A stretch of DNA of 64,000 nt from Roseateles depolymerans (GCF_003387155.1 NZ_QUMT01000002.1:1245694-1309693), one strand, 5' to 3'; shown: positions 36,471 through 46,011, counted from the stretch's first letter. Made by a program: numbers and translations. The notes: generated by a model from the letters alone, not told the origin.

Positions 36471-36773
36471 TCACACCCGGATATCGAGCAGCGCGCCTTC
36501 CGCCCTCACCTGCGTCTGCAGCACCTTCAGGTTGGCGATGAAGGTGTAGGCAGCGGCCTGCTGATCCACCACATCGGTGGCCAGGTCCTGGCCCGGCGTG
36601 GGCAGCTTGGTCACCGTGGTGCTGACGCCGCCAGAGTCCGTGGTCTGGGCTTCCACCCGCTCCCGCCGATAGCCTTCCGTGTTCAGGTTGGCAATGTTGT
36701 TGGCGGACGCCCGCAGACGCTCGTTGGCGGCGGAGATGCCGGACAAGACGGTCGACAGGCTGTTGGTAGACAT
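36471..36773 (-). CDS. Orphan short flagellar basal-body rod-like protein (FlgC-like)
   Basis: 100 residues. N-terminal rod signature (LSTVLSGISAANERLRASANNIANLNTEGYRRERV) and C-terminal helical match (QQAAAYTFIANLKVLQTQ) as in rod/hook proteins, with little between. FlgC itself is about 135 residues, so this is a reduced relative. No other flagellar gene lies in the window, but a sigma-28-like promoter is found upstream (36888-36914). Start at 36773 (MSTNSLST) gives the usual N-terminus. Confidence 0.85.
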   Translation of the reverse strand: MSTNSLSTVLSGISAANERLRASANNIANLNTEGYRRERVEAQTTDSGGVSTTVTKLPTPGQDLATDVVDQQAAAYTFIANLKVLQTQVRAEGALLDIRV

Positions 36774-36887
36774 GATGGGGCTCGCTCGCGGTGGTGGCTC
36801 AGCGGTGAGGCTCAACAGCAGGTCCGCCGGATGGCGTCGCCGCTGAGCCTGGAGGCTGAGGGCCTCAAGGAGGCACTCTATCCGTCG

Positions 36888-36914
36888 CTATCGACCATCG
36901 CACGCCGAACTTGA
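36888..36914 (-). promoter_or_regulatory. Sigma-28 (FliA)-type promoter for the rod-like gene
   Basis: Read leftward: TCAAGTTC, 11-bp spacer, GTCGATAG, close to the flagellar consensus TAAAGTTT-N11-GCCGATAA. It would start transcription about 105 bp upstream of the gene at 36773. Confidence 0.65.
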
Positions 36915-36958
36915 GAAAAGAATGGGATTTCCCACCCAATTTCTCATTTCAAGCGTGC
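36900..36958 (-). terminator. Imperfect stem-loop between GGDEF and rod-like genes
   Basis: GCACGC (36900-36905) with GCGTGC (36953-36958), and GAGAAA with TTTCTC (36913-36918/36940-36945), with TGGG/CCCA inside. It starts about 11 bp after the GGDEF gene's stop and overlaps the -35 part of the sigma-28-like site. May terminate the GGDEF transcript; no clear T-run. Confidence 0.4.
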
Positions 36959-36969
36959 ACTGATCGCCC

Positions 36970-37914
36970 TCAGGCGCCTGCCAGCTCCTCGAACGAGCCG
37001 TTGGAGACAAACACCCGAACGCTGTCGCCGCCCGCCGCCTTCGCTTCCGCGCAGGCCAGTCCAGCAGCGGCCAGGACCGATTCCACCGTGTCCAGGCTCG
37101 GCTGGAGCTGCACCACCCCCACGCTGGCCTTCACCCGCGTGCGGTGCAGGCCCCAGCGCAGGCGGAAGGACGCCACCGCCGCACGCACCTTCTCCGCCAC
37201 GATCTGGGCGTAATGCTGGTCACAGTCGGGCAGCAGCACAACGAAGTGGTCGGCATCCAGGCGGGCCACCACGTCGGATGCCCGCACCTTGGTCACCAGC
37301 ATCTGGCCCAGCCCATACAGGAAATGGTCTGCCACTTCGGTGCCCATGCCCTGCACCACGGCGCTGAACTTGTCGATGTCCACCAGCAGCACCGACACCG
37401 GCTCATGCCGACGGCTGCCCACATGGTCCGCCAGGCGCCGTTCCATTTCGCGGCGATTGGCCAACTCGGTCACCACATCGTGCTTGGCGGCCCAGGTGGG
37501 TTGCATGCGCTGGGCGCGGGCGGCGGACACGTCTTCCACCACCCACATCGCTTCCCCGGCTGGTTGTTCCCACAGCACCGGCGACGCTTGCAGGCGTCCC
37601 CAGAAGCGTGAACCGTCGCGGCGCACGAATTCCACTTCCTCGTCCACCGGCCGTCCACCGCCAAAGGCGGTCCCCAGACGGGCCTGCAGGGCCTGGTGGG
37701 CGGCCTCGGACACCACCACCGAACTCACGTCGGCGCCGGCCAGGTCGGTGTCGTCCCCATGCCCGAACAGCTGATTGAACGGCTCGCTCGCCACTTCAAA
37801 GCGTCCGGCCGAGGTGAAGGCCACCGCCAGCGGCGCCCGCACCAGCAAGGCCCGCATGCGGGCCGCGCCACGTTCAAGATCAGCCGGCGTGCCGGCGGCG
37901 TCTGGGGTCAGCAT
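36970..37914 (-). CDS. PAS-GGDEF protein with degenerate active site
   Basis: 314 residues. N-terminal PAS domain (about 15-135), then a diguanylate-cyclase-like domain (about 140-310) with recognisable VDIDKF and RASVG-like (VKASVGVVQL) segments. The GGDEF motif is replaced by DADHF (residues 220-224), losing both glycines and the Glu, so cyclase activity is unlikely; it may act as a GTP or c-di-GMP sensor or scaffold (inference). Start at 37914 is preferred because GGAG lies five bases upstream. Other genes of this pathway in the window: the HD-GYP protein at 2604. Confidence 0.88.
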   Translation of the reverse strand: MLTPDAAGTPADLERGAARMRALLVRAPLAVAFTSAGRFEVASEPFNQLFGHGDDTDLAGADVSSVVVSEAAHQALQARLGTAFGGGRPVDEEVEFVRRDGSRFWGRLQASPVLWEQPAGEAMWVVEDVSAARAQRMQPTWAAKHDVVTELANRREMERRLADHVGSRRHEPVSVLLVDIDKFSAVVQGMGTEVADHFLYGLGQMLVTKVRASDVVARLDADHFVVLLPDCDQHYAQIVAEKVRAAVASFRLRWGLHRTRVKASVGVVQLQPSLDTVESVLAAAGLACAEAKAAGGDSVRVFVSNGSFEELAGA

Positions 37915-38046
37915 GGTGTCTCCGTCTCTGCGCACTGCGGCGCCCTGATGCTCAGGTGAAGGTGTACCTGTTTTGGGCGATTCAGGGAAGCCCGGTGATG
38001 GGCGGGCCTCCCCCTCCCTGGGGTGAACCAGCGGGAGCGAGGGTCA

Positions 38047-38090
38047 GTCCGATCAAGCCAGACCGAGCTGGATCGAGCCCAATTGGACCA
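38047..38090 (-). repeat. Weak 11-bp degenerate repeat after exonuclease I
   Basis: Four units of 11 bp (gtccgatcaag, ccagaccgagc, tggatcgagcc, caattggacca) with GATC/GACC at similar places, 12 bp beyond the exonuclease I stop codon. More diverged than the other arrays in this window. Confidence 0.45.
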
Positions 38091-38102
38091 GGGGCGCCAC
38101 GT

Positions 38103-39560
38103 TCAAGGGGCCGGCGGCGCGATCTGCTCGGCCCAGTCGTACAGAGCCGCCAGGATCTCCTGCGCCCGTTCGTCCTCGCTCGCCTCGGCGGCTTCTGCCA
38201 GGGTGTCGATACGGTCGAAGAACTCGGCCAGCGTCTGGGCCCCGCCCGCGCCCAGGTGCAGGCGGTCGGCGCAGTGTTTCTCCCAGCGGGCCTGCTCATC
38301 GCCGCTGAGCAGCTCGGGCCAGTTGCGAGCGCGGTAGCGGAACAGCAGCTCCTCCAGCCGGGCATCCTCGAACGCCACCTTGCCCTGGGCCACCCGCTCC
38401 GCCAGCGCCTCGGGCGACAGGCCCCGCAGACGCTCCAGCGCCCGGCGGTCCTCATTGCCCAGGAAGCCGCCATACAGGTCTTCGTCCACGTCCACCTCGC
38501 CACCGGCGGCGGGGCGCTGGAACACTTCCGCCCAGCGACCCATCATTTCGCCACCGCGCTGCGCCAGCAGCTCGGCATGGGCCAGGCCTTGCGGCACATC
38601 CAGGCCCCAGCGCTGCGCCATCTCGGGCGACAGGATTTTCAAGGACGAAATGACGATGGGTGACTTGTTCACATGCACCGTCTTGATCGGCAGGCGCGTC
38701 ACACCTTCCGGCAGCTCGTCCTGACGGGTGTAGAGCCGCTGGCGGATGGTGTCAGCATCCAGGTCCAGCAGTTCACGGGGGTCGTGGGACAGATCCCAGA
38801 CGATCAGCTCGTTCTTGTTGGTCGGATGCGAGGCCAGCGGCCACACCAGCGCGATGCATCCCTTCTCCACCCCATACATGCCGGAGACATGCAGGAAGGG
38901 CCGCTGGGTGCCGATTTCCTGCCACACCGCGTCCTTGCGGCGCAGCTTCAGGCAGAAGTCCCACAGCCGGGGCTGTCGGGCACGGATGAGTCGGGCCAGG
39001 GCAATGGTCGCCCGCACGTCGGACAAGGCATCGTGCGCCGCCTCATGGGCCAGACCATTGGCCTTGGTCAGGTGTTCCAGCTTGAAAGACGGGCGGCCAT
39101 CCTCGTGACGCGGCCATTCGATGCCCTCCGGCCGCAGCGCATAGGCGCAGCGCACGACATCCAGCAGGTCCCAGCGGCCGCAGTCGTTCTGCCATTCCCG
39201 GGCATAGGGGTCCATCAGGTTGCGCCAGAAGAGGAAGCGCGTCACCTCATCGTCAAAGCGGATGGTGTTGTAGCCCAGGCCCACGGTGCCGGGGCGGGAC
39301 AGCTCGGCGTGGATGGCCGCGGCAAATTCATGCTCGGGCCGCCCGTGCTCGGCGCAGGTCTGGGGCAGGATGCCGGTGAGCAGGCAGGATTCGGGGTCGG
39401 GCAGGCTGTCGGCGGACGGCTGGCAGTACACCATCAGCGGCTCGCCGATCTCGTTGAGTTCCGCATCGGTGCGGATACCGGCGAACTGGGCCGGACGGTC
39501 GCGGCGAGGCACGCGGCCGAAGGTCTCGTAGTCGTGCCAGTAGAAAGTCAGGTCATGCAT
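38103..39560 (-). CDS. sbcB: Exodeoxyribonuclease I
   Basis: 485 residues, single-strand-specific 3'-5' exonuclease of the DEDD superfamily. N-terminal YWHDYETFG supplies Asp10 and Glu12; later motifs GLGYNTIRFDDEVTRF and HDALSDVRATIALARLI supply the remaining acidic residues and His. The SH3-like and C-terminal helical extension match E. coli ExoI (475 residues). Monocistronic. Confidence 0.95.
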   Translation of the reverse strand: MHDLTFYWHDYETFGRVPRRDRPAQFAGIRTDAELNEIGEPLMVYCQPSADSLPDPESCLLTGILPQTCAEHGRPEHEFAAAIHAELSRPGTVGLGYNTIRFDDEVTRFLFWRNLMDPYAREWQNDCGRWDLLDVVRCAYALRPEGIEWPRHEDGRPSFKLEHLTKANGLAHEAAHDALSDVRATIALARLIRARQPRLWDFCLKLRRKDAVWQEIGTQRPFLHVSGMYGVEKGCIALVWPLASHPTNKNELIVWDLSHDPRELLDLDADTIRQRLYTRQDELPEGVTRLPIKTVHVNKSPIVISSLKILSPEMAQRWGLDVPQGLAHAELLAQRGGEMMGRWAEVFQRPAAGGEVDVDEDLYGGFLGNEDRRALERLRGLSPEALAERVAQGKVAFEDARLEELLFRYRARNWPELLSGDEQARWEKHCADRLHLGAGGAQTLAEFFDRIDTLAEAAEASEDERAQEILAALYDWAEQIAPPAP

Positions 39561-39647
39561 GGGGCGGCACGATACCTTACCGCGGCCGGGCTTGACCGGT
39601 GGAATGGACAGGAACCCGCCAACGGGGTGGTCGCCCCCCCCCGTCGC

Positions 39648-40625
39648 TCAACTCTTCCCCGCCAGGCCCATGCGGGCCACGGTCGCCCTTTCCGCCTCGA
39701 ACGTCTGCTGCGCGTACCGGGTATACGCCTCGGTGCTCATATAGAGCACCGGCTGGTAGAAACGCTCCAGCGTCTCCAGCACCTTCGGATCGTCCAGGGT
39801 GCGGCGGAACGCGTCGTGCAAGGTCCGCACCACGGCTGCGTCGGTCCCGCGAGGGGCGCCGATGCCAAACGGTGATTCGCTGACCGTGTCCCAGCCCGAC
39901 TCCTTCACCGTCGGCACGTCCGGGAAGGCCTTGTTGCGCTCACGCCCCAGGGTGGCCAGCAGGCGCAGCTTGCCCGCCCTCACCTGCGGCGCGAATTCCA
40001 TCGTGCCGCACATCACCGGCACATGGCCGCCCAGGATGGCCTGCAGGATGTCGGCAGAACCTTTGTAGGGCACGTCCTGCGTGCGGAACCCTGCCTTGTG
40101 GGCGAATTCCTCGAAGGCCAGGTGGGGCGTCGTGCCGGTTCCCGTGTGGCCGTAGGTCATTTGGCCGGGGTGGGCCCGGGCCCAGGTCACCATCTCCTGC
40201 AAGCTGCGGAACGGGGACTCCGGCGTGCAGACGATGCCGAAGGTGTAGCCGGTCAGCCCGATCACATGCTGCAGGTCCCGCAGCGGGTCGAAGGGCATCT
40301 TCTGCATGTGCGGCAGGCGGTAGACGCCCAGCGGCAACTGCGTCAGGGTGTAGCCGTCCGGCTTGGCGGTGAGCATGGCGGTGGCGCCCAGTGTCCCGCC
40401 CGCGCCCGGGCGGTTTTCCACCACCACCGGCACGCCGAGCTGGCGCGACAGGCTGTCGCCAAAGGCCCGCATGACGGCATCGCTGGAACCGCCTGCCGGC
40501 CACGGGCAGATCAGCGTGATCGGGCGGCTGGGAAATCCGCCCGCGCGACGATCCTGCGCGTACACGCCCACGGACGACAAGCCCAGCCATGCGGCGCCTG
40601 CGCCCATCAGATCACGTCGCTGCAT
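39648..40625 (-). CDS. Bug-family periplasmic solute-binding protein (tripartite tricarboxylate transporter type)
   Basis: 325 residues. N-terminal MQRRDLMGAGAAWLGLSSVGVYA is a signal peptide with a twin-arginine-like start. Family motifs: RPITLICPWPAGGSSDAVMRA, VVVENRPGAGGTLG, YTLTQLPLG. Binds carboxylates or similar small molecules. No TctA/TctB partners are adjacent, as is usual for this very expanded family in Burkholderiales. Confidence 0.93.
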   Translation of the reverse strand: MQRRDLMGAGAAWLGLSSVGVYAQDRRAGGFPSRPITLICPWPAGGSSDAVMRAFGDSLSRQLGVPVVVENRPGAGGTLGATAMLTAKPDGYTLTQLPLGVYRLPHMQKMPFDPLRDLQHVIGLTGYTFGIVCTPESPFRSLQEMVTWARAHPGQMTYGHTGTGTTPHLAFEEFAHKAGFRTQDVPYKGSADILQAILGGHVPVMCGTMEFAPQVRAGKLRLLATLGRERNKAFPDVPTVKESGWDTVSESPFGIGAPRGTDAAVVRTLHDAFRRTLDDPKVLETLERFYQPVLYMSTEAYTRYAQQTFEAERATVARMGLAGKS

Positions 40626-41054
40626 GGAGCACCCCTGGGAAGGTCTGATGGGTCGCAGTCAGATGGGTCGCGGCCTGGGGCGATGAGCCCACCGGCGCTG
40701 CGCGCACGGCCGACATCATGGTTTCGCAGGTGGACGAGTCATCCTCTACGCCGCACGCGCCAGGCATGGATCGCCGATTGCCGTTTGGCCCCACTCGCCG
40801 GGCGGGCCGCAAGGTCTCATGTCGGGCGGGAGACAGGGACGGCGCCAGGGACGGAACGCATCGCCGCGCATCGGCGCGTCCTGCCGGTGCCGGCGTGTGG
40901 GCCGCGACCGAGGACCCATCCCCGGGTCGGCGCCAGTGCAAGAAATCGGACATTTGTTCTGAATTTGTATGGAGTTCGTGTCCGCCTGCATCCCCGGGGG
41001 GAGATCGGGCGGGGACTGAGGATAATCCCCCGACTCTTGATTCGTGCCAGCCGC
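40626..41054. other. 429-bp intergenic region between Bug gene and PBP1A gene
   Basis: No gene could be supported. It contains a 15-bp imperfect direct repeat (around 40644-40673, tgggtcgca/tgggtcgcg) just upstream of the leftward Bug start. The AT-richer stretch before 41055 probably carries the divergent promoters. Confidence 0.5.
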
Positions 41055-43568
41055 ATGCAGCTTCTACAAAAAATCGTTCGCCAACTGCTGGATTTCCTGC
41101 GGGCCCTCTGGGCCAGGACCGCTCCGGTGCGGGCCTCGCTGGCGCAGTTGCCCACCTGGAAACGGGTGCTGGTGTGGGGCGGTGCGGCCATGCTGTCGCT
41201 GGTGCTGATCGTGGCCGGTGCCGCCGCCATTGTCTGGCCGGGGCTGCCGGACTTGTCGCGGCTGGTGGACTACCAGCCCAAGCAGCCACTTCGCGTTTAC
41301 TCCGCCGAAGGCGAACTGCTGGCGGAATACGGCACGGAGCGCCGGCACTACCTGCCCCTGGAGCAAATCCCGAAGCAGATGCAGCAGGCCCTGCTGGCGG
41401 TGGAGGACACCAATTTCTACGAGCACCAGGGCGTCTACATCCCGGGCATGATCCGCGCGTTTGGCGTCAACCTGTTCTCCTCCTCCCGCAGCCAGGGCGC
41501 GTCCACCATCACCCAGCAGCTGGCACGCGACTTCTACCTGACCAAGCGCAAGCTCTACACCCGCAAGTTCGTCGAAATCCTGCTGGCGCTGAAGATGGAA
41601 AGCCAGCTCTCCAAGGACAAGATCCTGGAGATCTACATGAACCAGATCTATCTGGGTCAGCGTGCCTATGGATTTGAGGCGGCGGCGGAAGCGTATTTCG
41701 GCAAGCCGCTCAAGGCGCTGTCCACCGCGGAGATCGCCATGCTGGCCGGCCTGCCGCAGAACCCGTACCGGGCCAATCCGATCAGCAATTTCAAGGCGGC
41801 CAAGCGCCGCCAGCTGGTGGTGCTGGGCCGCATGCAGGATGTCGGTCTGCTCACGCCCGAACAGGCCCAGGCCGCCCGCGATGAAAAACTGCAGCTGCGC
41901 ACCGTGCAGGAACAGCGTCTCCCCTACGGCCAGTACGCGGCGGAGATGGTCCGCCAGGTGGTGCATGCCCAGTATGGCGAGGACGCCTACAGCCGCGGCA
42001 TCAGTGTCACCACCACCATCCACATGGACAACCAGGTGGCGGCCTACAAGGCGCTGCGTCGCACCCTGCTCGACTATGAACGCCGCAAACCCTGGCGCGG
42101 TCCGGAAGACACGATCGACCTGCCGACGGACCTGAGCGATACCGAGCTGGACAATGCCGTCACCCAGGCCCTGGCCGACCATCCGGACAATGACGACCTG
42201 CGCGCCGCCGTCGTCACCGAGGTCACCAGCAACCGCATCCGCGCCACCTTGCAGGACGGCGAAGACATCGACCTCAAGGGCGATGGCATCCGCAGCGTGT
42301 TGTCGGCCCTGTCGGAGAAGGCCAAGCCGAATCTGCGCATCCAGCGAGGCGCCATCATCCGCGTGCTCAAGGGGGCGCCCACCAAGGAGTTCCCCAAGGG
42401 CGCCTGGGCGGTGACGCAGCCGCCGGAAGCCGAAGGGGCCCTGGTGTCGGTGGAACCGGAAACCGGCCGTGTGCTGGCGCTGGTGGGCGGTTTTGACTTT
42501 GCACGCAACCAGTTCAACCATGCCACCCAGGCCTGGCGTCAGCCGGGCTCGAGCTTCAAGCCCTATCTGTATTCGGGCGCCATGGAGATGGGCGCCAGCC
42601 CCGCCACCTTGGTGGACGATGCGCCGATCACCATCGGCGACTGGTCCCCCCGCAATTCGGACGGTCAGTACGACGGGCCGATCACCTTGCGGCAGGCGCT
42701 GGCCAAGTCCAAGAACATGGTCACCATCCGCCTGCTGGAACAATTGAGCCCGGAACGCGGCCGCGCCTGGGCTGGCAAGTTCGGCATCGACGTGGACCGT
42801 CAGCCCGCCAACCTGACGCTGGCCCTGGGCTCCGGTGCGGTGACGCCGCTGCAGATGGCCAGCGGCTATTCGGTGTTTGCCAACGGGGGCTACCTGCTCA
42901 AGCCGCTGCTGATCACCAAGATCACCAATGCGCAGAACCAGGTGCTGTTCCAGGCCGAACCGGAGAAGCTGACCGAGGACCGCCGCGCCATCAGCGAGCG
43001 CAATGCCTTCATCACCAGCACCTTGCTGCATGAGGTGGCGGTGCGCGGCACGGCGTATCGCGCCAGTGCGGCACTCAAGCGTTATGACCTCTACGGCAAG
43101 ACCGGCACCACCAACGATGCCGTCGATGCCTGGTTCGCCGGTTTCCAGCGCAAGGTGGCCACCGTGGTGTGGATCGGTTATGACCAGCCGCGCAGCCTGG
43201 GCGACCGGGAAACCGGGGGCGGCATCGCCCTGCCCGCCTGGATCGACTACATGCAGGTGGCCCTCAAGGGCGTACCGACCTCGGAGATCCAGCCGCCCAC
43301 CGACGGCAGCGTGGTGCAGATCGAAGGCCCGAACGGGCCGGATTGGGTCTTCCAGGAATTTGCCGCCGACACCTGGCTGAAGACCCTGGGGCCGATGACG
43401 GAGATGACCTCCGATCCGGCCACGGGCGCCCTGCTGCCGGCGGTGCCGGCGTCTGGAGCGGCGTCGGGCGTGCTGATGCCGGGGGCGGCGTCGGCGGTCC
43501 CGGTGCCCCCGGCGCGGTCGTCGTCCGGGGTGCCGAACTCCTGGTGGGCGGGGGATCGGGGCGGTTGA
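41055..43568 (+). CDS. mrcA: Penicillin-binding protein 1A
   Basis: 837 residues, bifunctional peptidoglycan glycosyltransferase/transpeptidase. One membrane helix (about 38-62). The GT51 domain has catalytic Glu117 in AVEDTNFYEHQG. An OB-like insert follows, then the transpeptidase domain with Ser499 (GSSFKP, SxxK), a SKNMV motif and KTGTT at Lys682. The C-terminus ends in a Pro/Ala/Ser-rich tail. Start at 41055 is the first ATG giving a short cytoplasmic leader; an open frame extends upstream without coding character. Confidence 0.96.
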   Translation: MQLLQKIVRQLLDFLRALWARTAPVRASLAQLPTWKRVLVWGGAAMLSLVLIVAGAAAIVWPGLPDLSRLVDYQPKQPLRVYSAEGELLAEYGTERRHYLPLEQIPKQMQQALLAVEDTNFYEHQGVYIPGMIRAFGVNLFSSSRSQGASTITQQLARDFYLTKRKLYTRKFVEILLALKMESQLSKDKILEIYMNQIYLGQRAYGFEAAAEAYFGKPLKALSTAEIAMLAGLPQNPYRANPISNFKAAKRRQLVVLGRMQDVGLLTPEQAQAARDEKLQLRTVQEQRLPYGQYAAEMVRQVVHAQYGEDAYSRGISVTTTIHMDNQVAAYKALRRTLLDYERRKPWRGPEDTIDLPTDLSDTELDNAVTQALADHPDNDDLRAAVVTEVTSNRIRATLQDGEDIDLKGDGIRSVLSALSEKAKPNLRIQRGAIIRVLKGAPTKEFPKGAWAVTQPPEAEGALVSVEPETGRVLALVGGFDFARNQFNHATQAWRQPGSSFKPYLYSGAMEMGASPATLVDDAPITIGDWSPRNSDGQYDGPITLRQALAKSKNMVTIRLLEQLSPERGRAWAGKFGIDVDRQPANLTLALGSGAVTPLQMASGYSVFANGGYLLKPLLITKITNAQNQVLFQAEPEKLTEDRRAISERNAFITSTLLHEVAVRGTAYRASAALKRYDLYGKTGTTNDAVDAWFAGFQRKVATVVWIGYDQPRSLGDRETGGGIALPAWIDYMQVALKGVPTSEIQPPTDGSVVQIEGPNGPDWVFQEFAADTWLKTLGPMTEMTSDPATGALLPAVPASGAASGVLMPGAASAVPVPPARSSSGVPNSWWAGDRGG

Positions 43569-43586
43569 GGGCCGCCCCCTTCCCTG

Positions 43587-44708
43587 TCAGCGCTTCTTGA
43601 CGATGACGCTGCCCACCGAATAACCAGCGCCGAAGGAGCAGATCACGCCCAGGTCGCCCGAGCGCAGGTCGGCCCGGTGCTCGTGGAAGGCGATGATGGA
43701 ACCGGCGGACGCGGTGTTGGCGTAGGTGTCCAGGATCAGCGGCGCGATCTGCGCGCCGGCCTCTCCGCCCACCAGTTTCTTGATCACCAGCTGGTTCATG
43801 CCCAGGTTGGCCTGGTGCAGCCAGTAGCGGCTGACATCGGTCGGCAGGATGTGCTGGGTGGCCAGGTGGTTCTCGATGTGGGCTGCGGCAATCGGCACCA
43901 CTTCCTTGAACACCTTGCGGCCTTCCTGGCGGAAGGTCTTGTCGCGGGCGTCCGGGTCGCTGTCTTCGGCCTTGTTGGTGAAGCCGAAGTTGTTGCGGAT
44001 GTTGTTGGAGAACTGGGTGGCCAGGTGCGTCCCCAGGATTTCCCACTGGTCGGTGCTGACCGCCGTGTCGGCGCGTTCCACCACCACCGCCGTGCACACA
44101 TCACCGAAGATGAAATGGCAGTCCCGGTCCTTCCACTCCAGGTGGGCGGAGGTGATTTCGGGGTTGACCACCAGCACGCATTTCGAGGCGCCGGACCGCA
44201 CGGCGTTGTAGGCCTGTTCCAGCGCGAAGGTGGCGGAGGAACATGCGACGTTCATGTCGAAGCCATATCCGCCTGCGCCCAGCGCGGCCTGGATCTCCAC
44301 CGCCATGGCGGGATAGGCGCGCTGCATGTTGGAGGCGGCGCAGAAGACGGCATCCACCTCTTCCGGCTTGCGACCGGCGGCGGCCAGCGCCTTGCGCGCG
44401 GCATCGACGGCGATTTCAGCCATCAGGGACAGCTGGTCATCGGCCCGTTCCTCGAAACGGGGATACATGCGGGCGGGGTCCAGCACGCCTTCCTTCTCGA
44501 TCACATAGCGCTGCTTGATGCCGGAGGCTTTCTCGATGAATTCGACGCTGGAGTGGGCCAGCGGCTCGCGCGTGCCGGCGGCGATGGCCTCGGCATGCTG
44601 CGCGTTCTGCAGGTCCACATAGCGGTTGAAGGACTCCACCAGTTCGGCGTTGGTGATGACGTGGGGCGGCTGATACAGGCCGGTACCGCTGATGACGACG
44701 GTGTACAT
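43587..44708 (-). CDS. Beta-ketoacyl-ACP synthase III-family enzyme
   Basis: 373 residues, thiolase fold. Catalytic Cys156 in NVACSSATFALEQA, His in YWLHQANLGMNQLV and Asn in DTYANTASAGS make the Cys-His-Asn triad of FabH-type enzymes. Longer than housekeeping FabH (about 320) and with an internal insertion (residues about 30-85), so it is one of the secondary FabH-like enzymes. Start at 44708 (MYTVVISG). Standalone gene, divergent from guaC. Confidence 0.88.
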   Translation of the reverse strand: MYTVVISGTGLYQPPHVITNAELVESFNRYVDLQNAQHAEAIAAGTREPLAHSSVEFIEKASGIKQRYVIEKEGVLDPARMYPRFEERADDQLSLMAEIAVDAARKALAAAGRKPEEVDAVFCAASNMQRAYPAMAVEIQAALGAGGYGFDMNVACSSATFALEQAYNAVRSGASKCVLVVNPEITSAHLEWKDRDCHFIFGDVCTAVVVERADTAVSTDQWEILGTHLATQFSNNIRNNFGFTNKAEDSDPDARDKTFRQEGRKVFKEVVPIAAAHIENHLATQHILPTDVSRYWLHQANLGMNQLVIKKLVGGEAGAQIAPLILDTYANTASAGSIIAFHEHRADLRSGDLGVICSFGAGYSVGSVIVKKR

Positions 44709-44819
44709 GGTGACGGTTGTGATGTCGGCCCTTTCGGAGCCCAAGGCGAACGATTTTAACGAAGGTCGCTGATCGCCCCGGCCCGGTGCATGTTGCACCG
44801 CAACGAAACAAGGGCACCC

Positions 44820-44923
44820 CGGGATGCGTAGAATGGGTCACCGGGCCCAAATCTTGGGGTCGGTGTTCCGGTCCCAAGTCAAGCGCTCGCAGCTCAGGGC
44901 ATGCACTGCATCAACGCATCCCG
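44820..44923 (+). other. Candidate structured 5' leader of guaC
   Basis: CGGGATGCGT (44820-44829) and ACGCATCCCG (44914-44923) are perfect 10-bp complements. Between them an 11-bp stem with two G-U pairs (44853-44863 / 44868-44878, loop TGTT) is visible. The right arm ends 18 bp before the guaC ATG. A -10-like TAGAAT (44829-44834) overlaps the left arm, which would argue against both arms being in the RNA. Confidence 0.4.
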
Positions 44924-44941
44924 AATTTGCGACTTTGGACC

Positions 44942-45919
44942 ATGGAAATCTTTGACTACGACAACATCCTGCTGCTGCCCCGCAAGTGCCGGGTTGAGAG
45001 CCGCAGTGAATGCGACGCCTCGGTGGAGTTCGGCCCGCGGCGCTTCAAGCTCCCCGTCGTGCCGGCCAACATGAAAACCGTGGTGGATGAATCCATCACC
45101 GAATGGCTGGCGGCCAACGGCTACTTCTACGTGATGCACCGATTTGACCTGGATGCGGTGGCCTATGCCCGCCACATGCGTGAGAAGGGTCTTTTTGTCT
45201 CCATCAGCGCTGGCGTGAAGGCTGCGGACTACGCCCTGGTGGACCAGTTGGCGGCTGAAGGCCTTGGCGCGGACTACATCACCATCGACATCGCTCACGG
45301 CCATGCGGACAGCGTGCAGCGGATGATCGCCCACATCAAGCACAAGCTGCCTGAGACCTTTGTGATCGCCGGCAACGTGGGCACGCCGGAGGGCGTGATC
45401 GACCTGGAGAACTGGGGCGCAGATGCCACCAAGGTGGGCATTGGCCCGGGCAAGGTGTGCATCACCCGCCTGAAGACCGGGTTCGGAACCGGCGGCTGGC
45501 AGTTGTCGGCGCTGAAGTGGTGCGCGCGGGTGGCCACCAAGCCGATCATTGCGGACGGCGGCATTCGCCATCACGGGGACATTGCCAAGAGCGTGCGCTT
45601 TGGTGCCTCGATGGTGATGGTGGGCTCCTTGTTCGCCGGCCATGAAGAGTCGCCGGGCAAGACGGTGGAGATGGATGGCAAGCTCTACAAGGAGTACTAC
45701 GGCTCCGCGTCCGACTTCAACAAGGGCGAATACAAGCATGTGGAAGGCAAACGCATCCTGGAGCCGGTGAAGGGCAAACTGCCGGACACGCTGCGGGAAA
45801 TGGAAGAGGACCTGCAAAGCTCCATCTCGTATTCCGGCGGCACGGCACTGGGGGACCTGCGCAAGGTCAACTATGTGGTGCTGGGCGGGGAAAACGCGGG
45901 CGAGCACCTTTTCATGTGA
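44942..45919 (+). CDS. guaC: GMP reductase
   Basis: 325 residues, IMPDH/GMPR TIM barrel without CBS domains. The catalytic Cys loop is [52 protein letters not shown] and the flap YYGSASDF are family features. Converts GMP to IMP with NADPH. Preceded by a leader with long inverted repeats and followed by a strong terminator. Confidence 0.94.
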   Translation: MEIFDYDNILLLPRKCRVESRSECDASVEFGPRRFKLPVVPANMKTVVDESITEWLAANGYFYVMHRFDLDAVAYARHMREKGLFVSISAGVKAADYALVDQLAAEGLGADYITIDIAHGHADSVQRMIAHIKHKLPETFVIAGNVGTPEGVIDLENWGADATKVGIGPGKVCITRLKTGFGTGGWQLSALKWCARVATKPIIADGGIRHHGDIAKSVRFGASMVMVGSLFAGHEESPGKTVEMDGKLYKEYYGSASDFNKGEYKHVEGKRILEPVKGKLPDTLREMEEDLQSSISYSGGTALGDLRKVNYVVLGGENAGEHLFM

Positions 45920-45964
45920 GGCTCATCGCATCGGCCGGTCCAAACGGGCAAGCCGAGATGGTCA

Positions 45965-45995
45965 ACGGGGCGCAGGTCACACTGCGCCCCGTTTT
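45965..45995 (+). terminator. guaC rho-independent terminator
   Basis: ACGGGGCGCAG (45965-45975), loop GTCACA, CTGCGCCCCGT (45982-45992), then TTT. Confidence 0.9.
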
Positions 45996-46011
45996 GCGTT
46001 CTGCGGGGTCT

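Noticed and set aside
40023-41054. Upstream extension of the PBP1A reading frame
   Set aside because: Open without stop but runs antisense to the Bug gene and through a spacer; no membrane leader, so the start at 41055 was kept.
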